Of a stretch of DNA of 64,000 nt, positions 28,601-43,600 are shown piece after piece. Within the stretch, counting starts at the first letter, position 1, and every line of letters begins with the position of its first letter. This DNA comes from Solen grandis (taxonomy: Eukaryota; Mollusca; Bivalvia; Adapedonta; Solenidae), in contig CM037783.1 in assembly GCA_021229015.1 (NCBI GenBank), positions 31,066,088-31,130,087 on the forward strand. The letters run 5' to 3'. The position numbers and the translations under genes were made by a program. A model generated the notes under the pieces. The model worked only from the letters and a program-made list of their open reading frames with translations, was not told where the DNA came from and did no database searches.

Positions 28601-31600
28601 GAAGTGCATGTATATGACGGTCTGTATATGACTCTAACGAATCAATAAATTGTTGGAAGCAGTCGTTTTGGTGTTGTTTATTATGTGCCTTTGTGTTTAT
28701 ATATTTTTTTTGTCAATAACTTTTATTTATTTGTGATTATTTTTTTAATTTAAATGCGTTGTGCTGCAGCTAGCCACTACCATGTGTGCAAGTAAGTAAG
28801 TAGCGTTCGCCCCTGTGCCACGTCGAGGCCCAGCACATCCGACTTCGACAAGGGTTTATTGTTTGTTGTTTTTTTTGTTGTTTTTTTTTATTTATTTATT
28901 TTATTATAAAAACTATCCAGCATAAATATTTACATGTAAATATAAAAATGTAGACGGAAATCACAAAAGCCATTTAGGTAGACGGCTATCACAAAAACCA
29001 AAAACCATTTAGCCGTTCTTTTTCTGACATCCAGCTCCCGTTTTCTTTATCATCATGAGCCGGGTTGCCAAGCCGGTCATTTGATTTTTTAAACATCGCA
29101 AGTAAATTGCGCTGAGCCATTTCAACGAAATGCAGCCTTGTCACTGATACCATCCCCTTATATACCAAATATAAAGTTGAGTAATAACACCAAACAGTTA
29201 TCAGTTTTTTTTAATTCTTTTATTTTGTTCTTACAAATTACTAAGGAGATCAAACATTTTGATTAGCCTTTGATATTGTCATTAATTACCGCATTTAAAA
29301 GTCGACCGGTTACAGTTTGCAAACAAGCAATGGTCCATTATTACGGCATAGATAATTACACGGCACCGTCCAAATAACCGCTAAGTACAAACCGTCAATC
29401 CATTCATCTTAACTGCCCAATAATGACCTAGACGGGTGTCCCTGCCTGACCCCCACTGACACCTGCCCCGAGGGCACACCGGAAATTCAAGAAGTAGGTC
29501 AATTGGTGTGTAAGAGAGACTATTCTGAACCGTTTGGACCGATTTTGAAAGTTTTAGACGAGGATTATGGATTTTTTTTCGACCGATTTTTTTGGTACTT
29601 TTTGAAATCTGAACCGGTCGATTGAGATCAAAATCGGTCAAAACCGGTAAAAAATCGGTTTTTAGGATCCTTGCTCACTACATCAAGGAAAAAAAACAAA
29701 ACAAAAACAAATTAAACCAAAAAGCCCAGTTTTCAAAGCCATACATCACTAGATGTTTCATTGTTAGGAGATGGTTGACAATGGAGGAGCATCATTTGAA
29801 GATCTGTTTGTTATTAAGACTTATTCAACTCGTTAAACAGGGAAAGTATGATACTGACACTGCACTGCAGCTGACATTGAATTTGTAGGTGTGAAAACAG
29901 AAATATTCAAGTCATAGAAATTAATTTCCAGACCTACCTAATTATTATCTAGTTGAATGGCCATTCTTGCTCCACTATATAACAGTTTGTGGATACCACA
30001 GCATTAATCATGTTGAGGGCGCCGTAGTCCAGTGGTAACATATCCGAAGGTTGTGGGTTCGAACCCCGTTGGAGGCAAGAATTCTTCATGACCTTCCCCG
30101 GCGCAAAGTACTGGTCCAACCCAGGAACCATCAAGAGGGATTTGTATAAGTTGTAAGAACTTGTTTCCCAATTGACGTAAAATAAATAAGTTTAAACTAA
30201 AACTAAAATAATTATGTTAACCCTTTCCCTCATATAGACTCAGTTTGACGCACTCAATAGGTACCACATAAAGCCTGATCTGCAGAAAACCACAGTTAAA
30301 CCTTAACAAATTTAATTACAAAATCCTCATTTCCAGACCACTGAGGAGCAGCGAACAGCATAAAACCTGATCAGCCTGCGAGTTACTCGCAGGCTGATCT
30401 GGTTTTATGCTGTTCGCATAGGTCTTTTCATGGTGTCCTCTATGAGGGAAAGGGTTAAGGTATGGTACAGTATACTACAGTATATGGCAGGTCATTAGTG
30501 TCAGACAAGATAAACACAAGGTTGTAAATCGCAAAGTGTTCTCCCTTGATCAAGAGTTATATGAATATGCAAATTCAGTTACAGCTCTGTAGAGCAAGGT
30601 ACAGTAAACAAGCACAGAAATAACTTCTTCATGGATCCAGTCCAAAAAAAAAAGAAAAGATTTTAATTTTTATAACAAAATCTTCAAAATCTTGCAAAAC
30701 GACTCACAATATGATAGCTTGAAAATATATAGTTCTCATAACTTTTTATGCTCATTATGTGTTGATGTGGAATTTTGTTGCAAGACCGGAAAATCACTTT
30801 CCTGGAAAATTTCTTCCCTCTAGATTATGCCATTTGTGTGATAACTATAATATGTTTTTTTAATTAATTTCATGGCAATGTTACCCAACCTGCAAGGCTT
30901 AACAAATTTGCTCACTGATTGATGGAGATGCACCCTAAGGCAGTTCTTTTTTTGCATATAGCGTTCACAGAAGTGGATTTGTGGCCATTTCTTCAAGGGG
31001 CATTCCATAATGTGTTTCATGGCAGTAAGTGCTTCTGTATTGATTTGTAAATAGTTATCATTTATATTTTCAATTTTATGGAATTTATCGCTAGCAACAC
31101 TTGGATTAATTCATTAAATTTAGAATATATTAATGATAACATCTACACAGTTTGTCGTGTATGCCATACAGCTTAGCCTTAATAACCTCTCATTATGGAA
31201 CCACCTCCTGTTTGATTGACAGTTTCACATGTTGTTTATAAGTATGAATCGGAGTCAGTGTCACTGGGTACATGTTACAAGGTTAGTTGGATGAAAAGCA
31301 TAACAAAACATAACATACACCACCGTACACTCAGTGTATGATCACCACAAATTGCTCTGTGGGATGACTACATGTTGAATTGCTAAGGCGACCACAAAAA
31401 AAAATGAAAAAAAGTTATAACTCAGTGTTAAAATTCTACGACAAACCCTACGGCCTGCAAAATATAGGAACATGACCTAGCGAGACTGTACTGTCACCAC
31501 AGAATTTCTGCAGTCCCTGCAGGTATTTCTCGATATAGAGGGCGAACTTAGAGAGGGTGCTCTCCGTAGAGCAAATGTGACTGAGGTATAAGTCACATAT

Positions 31601-34600
31601 TTTCTCTTATCAAGACTCATGGTTCATTTTATGCAATATATTTTTCAAATTTTGAACGAAATATAAGCATTTTATGGGACGATCAAGTAGGATTAATTGA
31701 AGTTCATGTTGCACTCAAGTCAGTTGAAGAAAATACTCATAAAACTTGGGTAAATGTTTTGCACTTTTCCTATAAAATACTATGATACATTCTGTCTTCA
31801 CCACAAGCACCTTTGCGTCGGACGGAATCTGATAATTATATGTTGTTGACGCAGAGCAAGTTGTTTCCTCATTTTCTGCAGCAGATATGCATAATTATGC
31901 ACATAGTAGACCTGACACCCTGCAGCTGCCTGTGCAATTGTTGGAGTTAATTTTTGTGTGTAGGAATGTGATGTGCACTATATTGTTAATTACTCCTCCA
32001 GGAATTTCGCTTGATATGAGAGTTTAGTCGTCTATCCGTACTTATGTAATAAAGGGATGCAAGATTGGATGGCAATGTAGTATTGTCACAATTGGTTTGG
32101 TTCCTATTCATATACAATATTCCTGTGAACATTGTTCAGAGGTTTTGTGGTTAGAGTATCCACCACAGGAGTTGGAGGTCGTATGTTTAATGACAACATG
32201 ACAGAATGTTTTGACTGCCTGTGCAACTAGTGCAGACCAAGATCAGATTGCAAATCCATACAGTCTGATAATGAATTGTACTTTCCGCTATTTGGTCAAT
32301 CAATTCTCAGCAAGCACAGACCTTTAGTAACTTACAGTACAGTCCAAAATGAAGAAAGGTCAATGAAGTTCATTAAAATCATATAACACGCTATAGAAAT
32401 CAGTTAATTCGGATCGGATATAATCAATAACTTTCCAATAAATAATTGCTTGAACAAGTAGCAAAATTCAAGCAATCTGATAGCGCCAATCTGTTGCCAT
32501 CAATATATTTAACCACCTGTCTCAAGCTATTATTAAGACTCAAATATCTAATGAGTAGCATCATTTTTTCCCATTCCGAATATGATATGCAATCATCTTT
32601 TAATATTCCCTCAAGTTTTGGAGATTCTGCAAAATGATGTTAGTGAATGCTGCAATAGAATAGCAATTAAATGTGAACACCATGCAAATGGTGGAACATT
32701 ACAGTGTGGCAACACTATTTGATTATTCTGTGGGTTTTTGTGTGTGTCTACAACACATTATCTTGGATATTTATGATGTCATAACAAAAATATTTTTTAC
32801 ACTTGACAAACCTTTTTATTTCTCTAACCATAGATAAAAAACCTAGGATATATGTTGTTTATTTTTCCCATCAGAGATCTTTTATTTTGTCGTTCCGTCT
32901 CATCTGTCAGTATGTCTGTCACAGCCTTTTGATCCGCAGTTGGGTTTGTTACCGCTGGACCATGGCACCCCTTATTAGAAAACTGAAGCAAAGATATTAG
33001 ATTTTTATGCCCCCCACCCCCCCCTTCAAAGAAGAGGGTGCATATTGTTTTGCAAATATCAGTCTGTCGGTCGGTCAGTCCATCGTTAGACCACTTTGTT
33101 TCCGATCAATAACTGGAGAACGCTTTGTCCCACATTCCTAAAATTTCATAGGGTGTTTGGTCATGACTAGTAGATGACCCCCTATTAATGTTAGGGTCAC
33201 TTGGTCAATTTTAGGATAAATCAGTGACCTCCAATGTGAAAATCATTTCGGATCAATAACTGGAGAACTCTTGGGCCCACATTCCTCAAACTTCATAAGA
33301 TGATTGGTCAGGACTATAGTAGGTGACCTTTATTGACCTATGTGTTGGGGGTGAGGGGTGCGTAGGGGGGCATATGTGTCGTTCAGACAACTCTTGTAAT
33401 AAATTCCTGATTAAAATTTCATTTCCATAAACTGAGAAATATTTTAACTCAAAGATTCGCAGTCCTTTATGCAATGTAGAATCTTACACATCTTTGCCAT
33501 TGACTTACTGAAGTAAAATGTTCACCGCCATTCCTCTGTATTGAGCAAATAATTCATACAATGTATACCCTTAATGTATCAGTATTGACATTATGGTGAC
33601 TGTCAAATATTGACCAAATGGTTCAAGGGGTCAGTTTGAAATGGCCACTCCAAATCAATTTATCATGCATACACCTTGTGTACACATAATTAATGCTGAG
33701 GTTTCATTGACTTTACTTCTACTCTTTATCATTCAAACTGAAACTGTATGATAACTCATACTTACATGTAAAAACTATCCTATTCAGTTTATATTTATAT
33801 CTTCACAGCCATATTTTGCCTTCCTGACAAGAATTCCAGTGTTAGATAAGACTGTCTAGTACCCTGTATGTTTATAAGGTAACTAAATAAATAATTGTCA
33901 ATAATTTTTTTTTTTCAAATGATACTAAAATTTAAAATGAATGCAATATGCAAGAATTAATACCAGTCATGTGTGTACAATGTTGGATTTGACTGCCAAG
34001 ATATGTGGGACCTCTGGTGATATTGTTTGTTTGTTTGGTTGGTTTAATGCCCCACGACAATGTCTACTTGAGACAGATATAGTGCTGCCACACTGCAGTA
34101 TCATGTCGTAGACATGTGGCATGATACCACACCCAGTCACATTATCCTGACACCGGGTCCAATCAGTCCTGCAACTACCCATATATGCTGAGCGCCAAGC
34201 AAGGGAGCTTTAACAGTATCATTTTTAAAATTTGGTATGTTGTGACCGGGATCGAACCCACGACCTCCTGCTCCCACTGCAGACACTCTATATATAACCA
34301 CTCAACCACTGGGGATGGTACTTGTAAGATATAAACCCATGATAGATATGATATGTCTATAGTGCTGTAATATAGATGATGAATGATCAAAACAACACTT
34401 AGAAAACGTTTACTTTGCCATTAGTCAACAATTTAATTTACTTCTCTATCTGAATAATATTGAAATATTAACATGAGACATGATATCAACTTAATTAATG
34501 TAACATAAAATAGTAGAAAATATGCAAATGTAGCGGCCGATTGTAACCCATAACAGAGATTTGTGCAAGCGGTCCTGTATTCCCTGCCAAGAGCACACAC

Positions 34601-37600
34601 CCTGTAAGCAAGAGGTCCAAGTTTTGAGTTTTGATCTGGCTGCATGTTTATTTACCTGGTTATATTATGCATAGGTACTGTTGAATGCACAGTGTAGTAT
34701 ACAACACGCAACCTTGACATAGTAAAGTCACCAGTATGGGTCCTCAAAGTACTGAGTCAGTTAGGTTACTGTTATGTATACCACATGTCATGGAGTTCTG
34801 GATCTCACTTAACAATAAAACCCTGGTTTAAATTTCAAATGACACTTGACGTAACGATCAGATTGTCAGCCACACAGTTGAGGCATAACGTGAATCCTAT
34901 ATTGTTTTGTATACATACCTAAATTCTTCAATTGTAACATCACTTTACAAAATGGGGCTATAACCTTTCTTTAATTATAACACAAATTCAAAATCAGTCT
35001 ATTTATAGAACATAGTTTACATATTGTCTGTCCTGTGTCCCATGAGTAACAGTGCAATATCTTTTCACGCTGTATAAGGCAAAATTAATGCATGCATCAC
35101 CTTCATTGATAGCCCTAGTCAATTTTGACAGGTACTGATTGTGCTCATGTCAGCCTTTTTTTAAGAGCAGGAAAAAAACAGAAGATATACCGAACATGAA
35201 ATGTTTATGTCCAATGTTTATACCAACCATAAAACATCAGGGGAAGTGGAGCAATGATTTAGTAGTCTATGAAGATTATGATAATATTGAGATGAATGTT
35301 GGACTGACTTTATGCGATGCTGTAATGGCCGTGGTAGAAAAACCACTGAATTATATTATGGGGAGTCAAGTTGGGCGGGGCTGTCGGTTACTCACTTGAG
35401 GTACTTTTGAATTCATCGTCACAGTTTGTTCATCCAAGTTTTCACTTGAGAGTTTCCACTTGAGAGGTCATGTAATATATGAAACTAAATTTATGAAATC
35501 CGAGAATTTTATGGTATGTGGGGTGCCCACCTGAGGTTTGGCTGTTGTGAATGTTACACTTGCAAATGAATATGTTCAGGAATTTGTATCTGGTTTAACT
35601 GTCTTTGCTACCAGTGCAGACCAAAATCAGCCTGCACAGCCACATCTATGCAGTCTGATTAAGGTCTGCACTGTTTTCTATTCAGTCAATGACTTTTCAG
35701 CATACACCCAATAAACAACTCAACAGTACAGTTCAAAATGAAGAAGGACATTAGTCCAATCCAATTAAGAAATTAAACTTTAAGCTTCAAACATGATAAA
35801 TCACAGAAACATAGATGTTTAGATTATTTTTAATTCCTGGCATATGTAATGTCTATATCGGTCACAGTAGAATATAGATATTCAGAGTCAAAGGTCTTCT
35901 GGAGCCTCATTTGGGAGAATTAATGCAAGTTGCTGCTTAGCCAGTAAATGTCTCCATACTACAAGTAAGATATATGATAAAAAAAAAGTCACTTTTGTTG
36001 TCAGACAGCTGGTTGCATGGCAATGGCATTCCTAGAACACTCAGGTGGCCTCTGACACACGTTTGACAGTATACAGAGGTTATAGACAGAGCGGCAGGCA
36101 TTTCAATGTTGCTTTTCATGGCTTCTCATGAATATTCAAATTTATAGCTTGTGAATATTAATGTATCATACTAGAAACTTTACATAATATATGAAACAGA
36201 GAAACTTTTCTTTGCCATGCAGACTCCATTGAAAGTTAGAAGGGCTGTCAATTAGCCTTATTTTTATACATGTGTATGCTGATGAACCCTCCTGGCTTTC
36301 AATGCATGATATGATTGTATAAGCAAACAGAGGAGACCAGGCTGATCATGCAGCCACTGAAGACAGAAGGGTATCTTACCTAGATCTGCTGTGTGTGCCA
36401 AGGCATAATGTCATGGAGATATAAAGAGTTTAAATGCATTCTGGCAACCCCCTTATTCGATTTAAGGTGAGTCCCATAATGGTGACCTGCTTATTTAATA
36501 TCAGGGTATTATGACTGGGTGTGGCGGCATCATGCCATTTATCTGTGGAGTGATTCATAATTAATATACTGTGGAGTGATGTCTCCACACAACTGACAGT
36601 CTGTAACCAAAATATTAACAAACAAACGTTATCAGTATTAAAAGTCCATAGTGACGTGTGCTTGCCCAACAAGGTGTTGGCCTTGTTTACACATATCAGG
36701 CTGTATATCCGTGTTTGCTTCACCCACATGTTTGACTATATACACTTAGAGTGCCGTCTGCTGAGTGACAACTGAACTCCTTCATTGACAGCCAACCAGA
36801 CATAGAAAAAATCTATTATGGTTTTGAAATGGAGACTGGTTTCTATTGAAAGTGTGAATACAGTCGATAACAATCTTGAGTACAATATGACAGGTCAGAA
36901 AGTGGCTCAACAATATTTCCAGATCTGACACCACTAATTTTTATTGCATCTAAATTTTCTTTTCGTCAAAATTACCTGCTATATTTTAAAGATGGGGATA
37001 ATTATCAGCATCACTTTGTCATGTCATATAGCTTTATATACAATCGTGTATGACCAAAGTGCATTAAGGATTCATACTGTCCATTCATCCTGATGCATGG
37101 GACATTTAATCAAGCTGTTGAGGTAAATGTATGAATGAACTTCAGTGATAGCTCTAGTTCATCCTTTTGATAACCTGAGCAGAATACATGGTTCTGTAAT
37201 TTAATCGCACAATTTTCCTGCGTAGGAAAGTCATACACTGATTTTCTAACCCTGATTGACATCACGCATATTACTGATGAGACAAGAATGAGGAGGTTGA
37301 GGTGGCATGGCTATATAGTCAGAAAGAAATCTGATGACTGGGTCCGTTATATCTGGGATTCATGGTCGGTTACTGGAACAAAACCCAGACGCCAGCCAAA
37401 GAAGAAATGGCATGCCTGACCCTGGAAGAGGACCCAGTTCTGCTTCATATCAGCAATGCAGACGCCCAGGATAGAACTAAATGGTGTGATGCTATAAGGA
37501 AACGTCCTACCCAGAAGACTGGATCCTAGACGATAAGCGACAGATGAATTTACTTTTTTGCGTCATCTGCTGTAAGCAGAGGTGACACATAGGAGTCACT

Positions 37601-40600
37601 TTTTCGTCGTCTGTCCGTTCATCCATCTGTCTGTCAGGTGACACATATGTTCCAAAGAACACTCTTGTTATTCAGTTTAATTGTTCCATAAATGGAGAGA
37701 GACGAACCTTATCCTGAATACATTTTCCGATACATGTTTGTTAAGTACTGTATTGTACAGGCCATCAGCTGTCACACTTACATGAATATTGAACAAGGCC
37801 ATGATATCCAGGGGATGGTGGCTGATCATCATCTCGATAAAGACTTAGCTCATTAAATGACAATCTTATGTCTGCATGACTGTGCATAAGAGTAAAGAAT
37901 GTCAATTCCTTGATAATCTTAAGAAGGTGTCTGCATATGCATAAGTTGAAATAGAAGGAATGTAAGTGCTAAGGCACTGGTTAAGAAATAAATTGATGCC
38001 TAGGTACTGAGACTGAATCAGAAATTGTGATAAGTAAAGAGAGAGAGAGAGAAACAAAAAGGAAACAGAGGACACATAGTCACTTTTCTTTGTCTCATCT
38101 GATCACATTTTGTCACGTTCACAGTGACACATGCGTTCCAAAGAACTCCCTTGTGGTTAGAAAAGTTAAATCTTTCTTTATTTTTCTGATAGGATAACTG
38201 TGTAAGAAGTGATGTTTTCATTTATGAAAATAATCGTCTTTGGTCCAAACAGGCGAGCAAATACCAATGCACATTATCAAGATGGGAGCTTGTGTTGTAA
38301 TTTGGTGAACACCATTCTAAAAAGCTTTTTCTATGACTATGTTGGCATGTACAGTCAAACCTGTAATAGTGGTTACCTCTGTATAACAACCTGTGAATGA
38401 TTTTAAGACTGTGCCTGGATGCCTACCATTTCTCCAGGTAAAGATCCGTTAAGTGTCTTTACAATTAATATACAAATTTCTGTTAAGATGAGTCAGTTGC
38501 CGAGTTAATCAGTTATCATGTAGCCATCTCTTGCACCTCAGACAGCGAAGATGAAGTGAACACTTTAACAGTTTCCTTTTGATCTGATTAAAGCAAAGAT
38601 CAGACCCTCTGATAGTAAAATATGTTAGATTGGTTGTTATTGATTGTGTCAGGGCCTAACTGGGCCTGCTAAACCGGGCCTGCTAAACTAACCAAAATAG
38701 AATGCAAAAGTTACATAAGTAATATTCATATTACTCAATTGTCCTTTAAAATGTGTTTATTATTAAATTATTTTTTAAAAATCTAAATATAAACAGATTA
38801 TTATAAAATTATTTTTCAGTTAAAAATGAGAAATGCCAAGTGAGAATATAGAGATAATTCAACTTACCTGTCCCTTTCACTTTCTCAGTTCCTTTTATAC
38901 TATGAAACCTGCCTTTACATACACTGATTTTGAACACTGTATATCCCCACCTTAAACCTAGAGATACCTGCCAGCAACCGAACACTAAATCTCACCTGTG
39001 TGTTTAATGGTGCTGCTCAACACTGGATGTATATTCCAGACTAAAAATGCTGACCTATATTTACTCGCATTGAGTGGTTCCCGCTAAAACTTGACTTGCC
39101 AATAAATACTGTGTTGATGGGGTAACGCATATGGCTGACCTTGGGGTTAATACACTGGCTGTGTGGAGATCTGTCCACAATTGTGGATCAGTTATCAGTG
39201 ATGGGGAGGGGGGGGGGGGGGGCTTACAGTGCTGATTCATTATTGTGACTGCTCCATTGTACCGAGAATGCCTTTGTCACTAAGGATCCCTGAGATATTT
39301 TATTTGTTTATTGTTGTCATATAGTTTCAATGCATTTTGAATATGACATTGGTAAATACAATATTATTTGTTTTAAATCCCAGAGCCTCATTTCCAATTC
39401 CAAAAATGACCCCCTCCCCTCTCTGAAATAAAATAAAAAAAAAAAAGACCAATTAAAGACTGTTATGTGTTTAAAATGAAAAGTCCTTGTTCAGGCTAGA
39501 ACAACAAATTTTTCCCCTATGAAAAGCCTTGACTTAATTCGATCTTTTCCATACAAAAAGATGAAGAAAATGAAAATACTAACATCAAAAATTCAGTTCA
39601 TGATGTAGCTATTTGCATACTGTATTTATACTCACTATTTTATGGATCATAAAACATGTTTAGTGACATGGAGGGCCACTCACTGTGTTCAAAAAGAATG
39701 AAATGAAATTTATGATTTCATGTGCTCTGAGTAACTTATAAATTCTGAATTATGTTGTGTCAAAAAAATGTACATATGCAACTTTTCTGTGAGGAAATGA
39801 TAATTTGACTGCGTCATTCCTCTTGAATCCCTGGCTTAAAGTTGAGTCAAACCTAGCATTCTTAAGCTGTCGTGCAGTCAATAGGGAACAAAAGAAAGTG
39901 ACTGTTTAAAAGTGGTGGTTGTTAAAAGAAGGTAGATGAATAAGAAAATGCTAGTTTTGTAATGTTGAATCGCTATAAAATGCAGGTTGGATGCTTTATA
40001 CAGGTGGTCTTTAATACAGGTTCAATTGATTACATGTAATTTTAAGGTCTTTCTCTTTCATATTAACAATGTCAGCAGTTTTCTTTATAAATCCAGATAG
40101 AAGTATTAGTTTTAATGTTTCTATATATAAAGTAAAAAAAAAAGTTAATTTGGTTGTAAACTGAATTTCTTCAAAGTTTTTGTCATATTTGTATACATGT
40201 ATTTTGCCAAATCATTAAATTGCACTTACTTCCAAAATGTAAGCTTAAGGAGCATGCTGGTAACAACTTAAGTTAAATTTTTAAGCTAATTAAGTCAAAA
40301 ATCAGTTATTTCTATTGCGAGTGTTTTTGTTTTTTAATTTAAGAAAAAAAATCTCAAATGGTAAATTGGTGTTCTCTTCATCTGGTAAATTAGCTGTGTG
40401 CATGGTTTTTTAGTTGATAATTAGGTACTTTCAAAAAAGTAAGTTTTTATGTAATTTTCCCGAAGTTGAGAAATATTTTAACCCTTTCCCTCATAGAGGA
40501 TACCATGAAAAGACCTATGCAAACAGCATAAAACCAGATCAGCCTGCGAGTAACTCGCAGGCTGATCAGGTTTTATGCTGTTCGCTGCTCCTCAGTGGTC

Positions 40601-43600
40601 TGGTAATGAGGATTTAGCAAATAAATTTGGTAAGGTTTGAGTTTGGCTTTCTGCAGATCAGGCTTTATGTGGTACCTATTGAGTGCGTCAAAATGAGTCG
40701 ATATGAGGGAAAGGGTTAAAGTAGTGGAGTGAATCATACCTGGCCCCTGGACTGACTTTACTGAACAACCTGGAAGGCATTGTGATAATTTCAATGAATA
40801 CTTTTGTGGTTATGGGCAAAATCACTCTGTCAACATTCAATCTAATTATTTGGTAGCTGTGATGAATGGACGATAGCTGATATAAGTTGCAAAATTTCAA
40901 GAGGATTTCCCATACATCAGCATTGTTCAAACATCGTTGAAAGGAGGAAAAGATGTTCATTTGAGTTTGCGCATGGAAATCATATATTAAAGATACACTT
41001 TTAATTTTCGGTAAAACACAGGTCCTTTAAACATGTATCTTCATTACATTTCTGCACATGCTTCAGTAAGATCTATCCAATTAATTGTTAATTAAATGCA
41101 TTGTCTTGCAGTGCTGTATTCCTGCCTACATCCCAATACGATAGAGGCTGTGCTACATTTGTACCAGTAAATTGATCCAGCACCTCTACCTATGGACTGT
41201 GGACATCTGTTTATACTGTCACTATAGCACTGCTATCTGCAGTCCACAATATTCAGCCATTGATTTTTAATCAGCATTGATTTCACTGGAGGAATTTTTC
41301 CATCAGTACATAGCTAGGCTACATCAGCCTTTCCTACATATGTGTAAATCTCAATAAACTGTTAAATCGATGTCACAAAAGGCGTAACTTTGTGATCAAG
41401 GATCGAAATTGATTGAGGAGTGGACATTTATTTTTATACCCTCACCACACTCTTGTGAAGTGAGGGTATGTTTGGAGCTGTATTGGATTTACATGATTGT
41501 GTCCGCGATTTTATACAAAGAAGTTCAATATTATGAGAAGATTTTGAGAAAATGAGCAATAATACTTAGCATACCATATTTAATGCATGAAAGGCACATC
41601 TTTCTCTCTCTGAGCATCTCTCCTTCTCCCAGTCTCAAGTTTCTAGGAAAAAAATGGTACTGGTATAGCTTCCTTGATTGATGCTTAGTATTATAAGGGT
41701 AGTTCCAGGACGGTTGGCCCGGTGTCAGGATAATGTGACTGGGTGTGGTATAATGCAACTTGTCTATAGCGGGATAATCACAGAGTGACAGCACTATATC
41801 TGTCTCAGGTAGAAAAGAGTCCCAAAGGACTAGGATATTGTTGGTGGGATGTTAAATCAAGTCAAACAAACAAGTTACTGAAGAGTTATGGCCCCTTTTA
41901 ACCTAAAACATTTCCTTTTGTTGAAATAAGACAGTGTGTAGAGCAGGGATATTAAAAATCATCTGTATTAATTGATGCAGCTTTAATTTAATTCATTGTT
42001 TTATAAACAGCCTCTGTTAAATCAATTTCAATTCAGTATATGGGAAGGAAAAAACACTAAATTCTTCAATATTTTGTTTTGCCCATGCACCTTATTTAAA
42101 AAAACATTGTTTTTTTCTTGCTAGATTCAGAGGGTGATAGGGATCACTTTTTTCGTCATCTGCCGTCTGTCTTTCTGTCTGTCTGTCACACATTTTCCAT
42201 CACCCTTGGCAGGTGGCACATGTGTTCCAAAGAACATTCTTGTTTCTTCTAGAAATGTGTTTTTTGAAACATTATATATTCTAAAAGTCAGTGATCTTAA
42301 TAATATAAATTGTTACAGATATTAAATAAAACTGGATATTCAGTAGAATTTTAAGGGTTAACCACCCAATGTGGATATATTCATATTAAAAAAAGGCATT
42401 TATTATAACACAATATGTTAATACGCTGGTTAAAAAATATTCTTTAATTCAAGATTGATAGAATCTATACTTGCCTGAATCATACACTTGAAGCACACAG
42501 AATATATTGAAAGTAATCAATTATTTTGTTTTTAAATTAATCAATATTGATCAAGTGAATTGTTTGTTATCCACTGCAGTTGACAGGAAGATCTTTTTGA
42601 GTTTATTGTGTACCTTTTAACATTTCATTATAGTCCTTATCATTGTGATGCTATTGATAAAATCTCACAGTTGTGTTTTGTCTACATTTTAATATTTTCC
42701 ACTATGATCCACAAAACAATTGTTAAGTAACAGTTATTTGAACTGAAAATATATAAGCGGGTATTTCTGAATGTAATGCCTTTCAATGATAAAGTACAGT
42801 TCAGCTATAGTCTATATTTGGAGTTCAAACCTAGAAAACAATGTTTTGTACTGAGCGGCATAGTTACTTTTGTTTGTCATATAAAATTTAAAATATGCAC
42901 ATAATTATAGGGTCCTTGTTTGAACGTACTCAATCGCCACACCGAGAGTGTCTGTATATTGATGCTCATGGCATAATAAGGCAAGCTGTACAAGGATAAC
43001 TTCTTTATTTATAAACAAATTGTATGAAGCGTTATACTAAAAATATTCATATGGAAATTTATGTCCTGATGATTACATGTATTAATTTCATGAGCTTTCA
43101 ATAGTATATATGAAACAATGGATTTGTTTCATTTGTAGTTCAGACTTTGTAGAATCTGAACTACAATGTTTTTTGAGAAAACAGAGGAGATCCTGATCAG
43201 ACAGCTCCTGGAAGGAGTTGTTAGATCAGGATCTTCTCTGTTTGCCATGGCGTCAAAATGTGACTATATGAAAGGGTTACCAATTAGTATGTTTTCATCA
43301 ATATGTTAGGTATATAGTTTTTGTGTTGAATTGTTTTACTTTATATGATTTGATGTAAAGCAGCATCACTTACATAAATCTTCTCTTTGACTTTGATGGT
43401 ACCAATAGTGGGGAGGAAATCCGTAATTCAGGACTGAAAAAAATATTGAAATAAGCACTAATGTCCTGTACCACTGGCAAGATGGTCAAATCAAGAGAAA
43501 ATTAAAGAAACATTTTGATTTTTCACTTGTCCAATGCCAACATTCACTGGTCATGGTGAGCAGAAGACTGGAATTTTCCAACCCTTCAAAGGGCCGAACC

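Noticed and set aside
30016..30080. Candidate tRNA gene
   Set aside because: Good box B, but it is the head of a SINE with a body and A-rich tail; no closed cloverleaf.
35139..35399. 86-codon plus-strand ORF
   Set aside because: AT-rich intron sequence; no domain or homologue recognised and no start context.
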